Shown: positions 5,700 through 5,718 of the stretch, piece after piece
Layout: every line of letters starts with the position of its first letter
How positions within the stretch are numbered: position 1 is the first letter of the stretch
NCBI GenBank assembly: GCA_030623425.1
Contig: JAUXMA010000128.1
Span: forward strand, 1-5,718
Origin: Rhodospirillaceae bacterium
GTDB lineage: Bacteria; Pseudomonadota; Alphaproteobacteria; Rhodospirillales; 2-02-FULL-58-16
Direction: 5' to 3'
Length of the DNA stretch: 5,718 nt
The notes under the pieces: model-generated
Seen by the model: only the letters and a program-made list of their open reading frames with translations
The model's database searches: none
What the model was told of the DNA's origin: nothing
Translations under genes and position numbers: made by a program

Positions 5700-5718
5700 A
5701 AGCGCCGCGCAACGCCGC

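Overview
The window looks like chromosomal DNA of a high-GC alphaproteobacterium, most likely of the Rhodospirillales type. This rests on the strong G/C bias at third codon positions, the two-domain (CTC-type) L25 with a long acidic tail, and the gene set pgeF - lipoprotein - prs - rplY - pth - ychF. I recall similar gene neighbourhoods from Rhodospirillaceae, but I could not search for them here. No mobile element, CRISPR array, phage gene or defence system is visible.

All six confident protein genes are on the minus strand and are read from right to left. Positions 5550-5718 hold no confident gene: there is a REP-like imperfect palindrome (5637-5680), a small inverted repeat (5682-5699), and a short minus-strand frame whose stop overlaps the pgeF start as ATGA. 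Next come pgeF (4788-5549) and, 4 nt further on, an unrecognised lipoprotein gene best started at a TTG (3827-4783). Its product carries an internal tandem duplication. A 191-nt gap (3636-3826) precedes prs (2703-3635). A 72-nt gap with a perfect CTAG-containing palindrome and a possible 9-codon leader ORF separates prs from rplY (1875-2630). pth follows after 25 nt (1238-1849), and ychF overlaps pth by 11 nt (148-1248). Positions 1-147 hold only a plus-strand intrinsic terminator that would end a convergent gene lying left of the window.

Functionally this is a housekeeping cluster. Prs makes PRPP for nucleotide, His and Trp synthesis. L25 is part of the 50S subunit, Pth recycles peptidyl-tRNA, and YchF is a ribosome-associated ATPase, so rplY-pth-ychF form a translation block. 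PgeF and the lipoprotein form a tightly coupled envelope-related pair upstream. The points that most deserve a second look are the duplicated lipoprotein, the leader ORF and palindrome ahead of rplY, the in-frame hexanucleotide repeat in the L25 tail, and the palindrome-bearing region upstream of pgeF.
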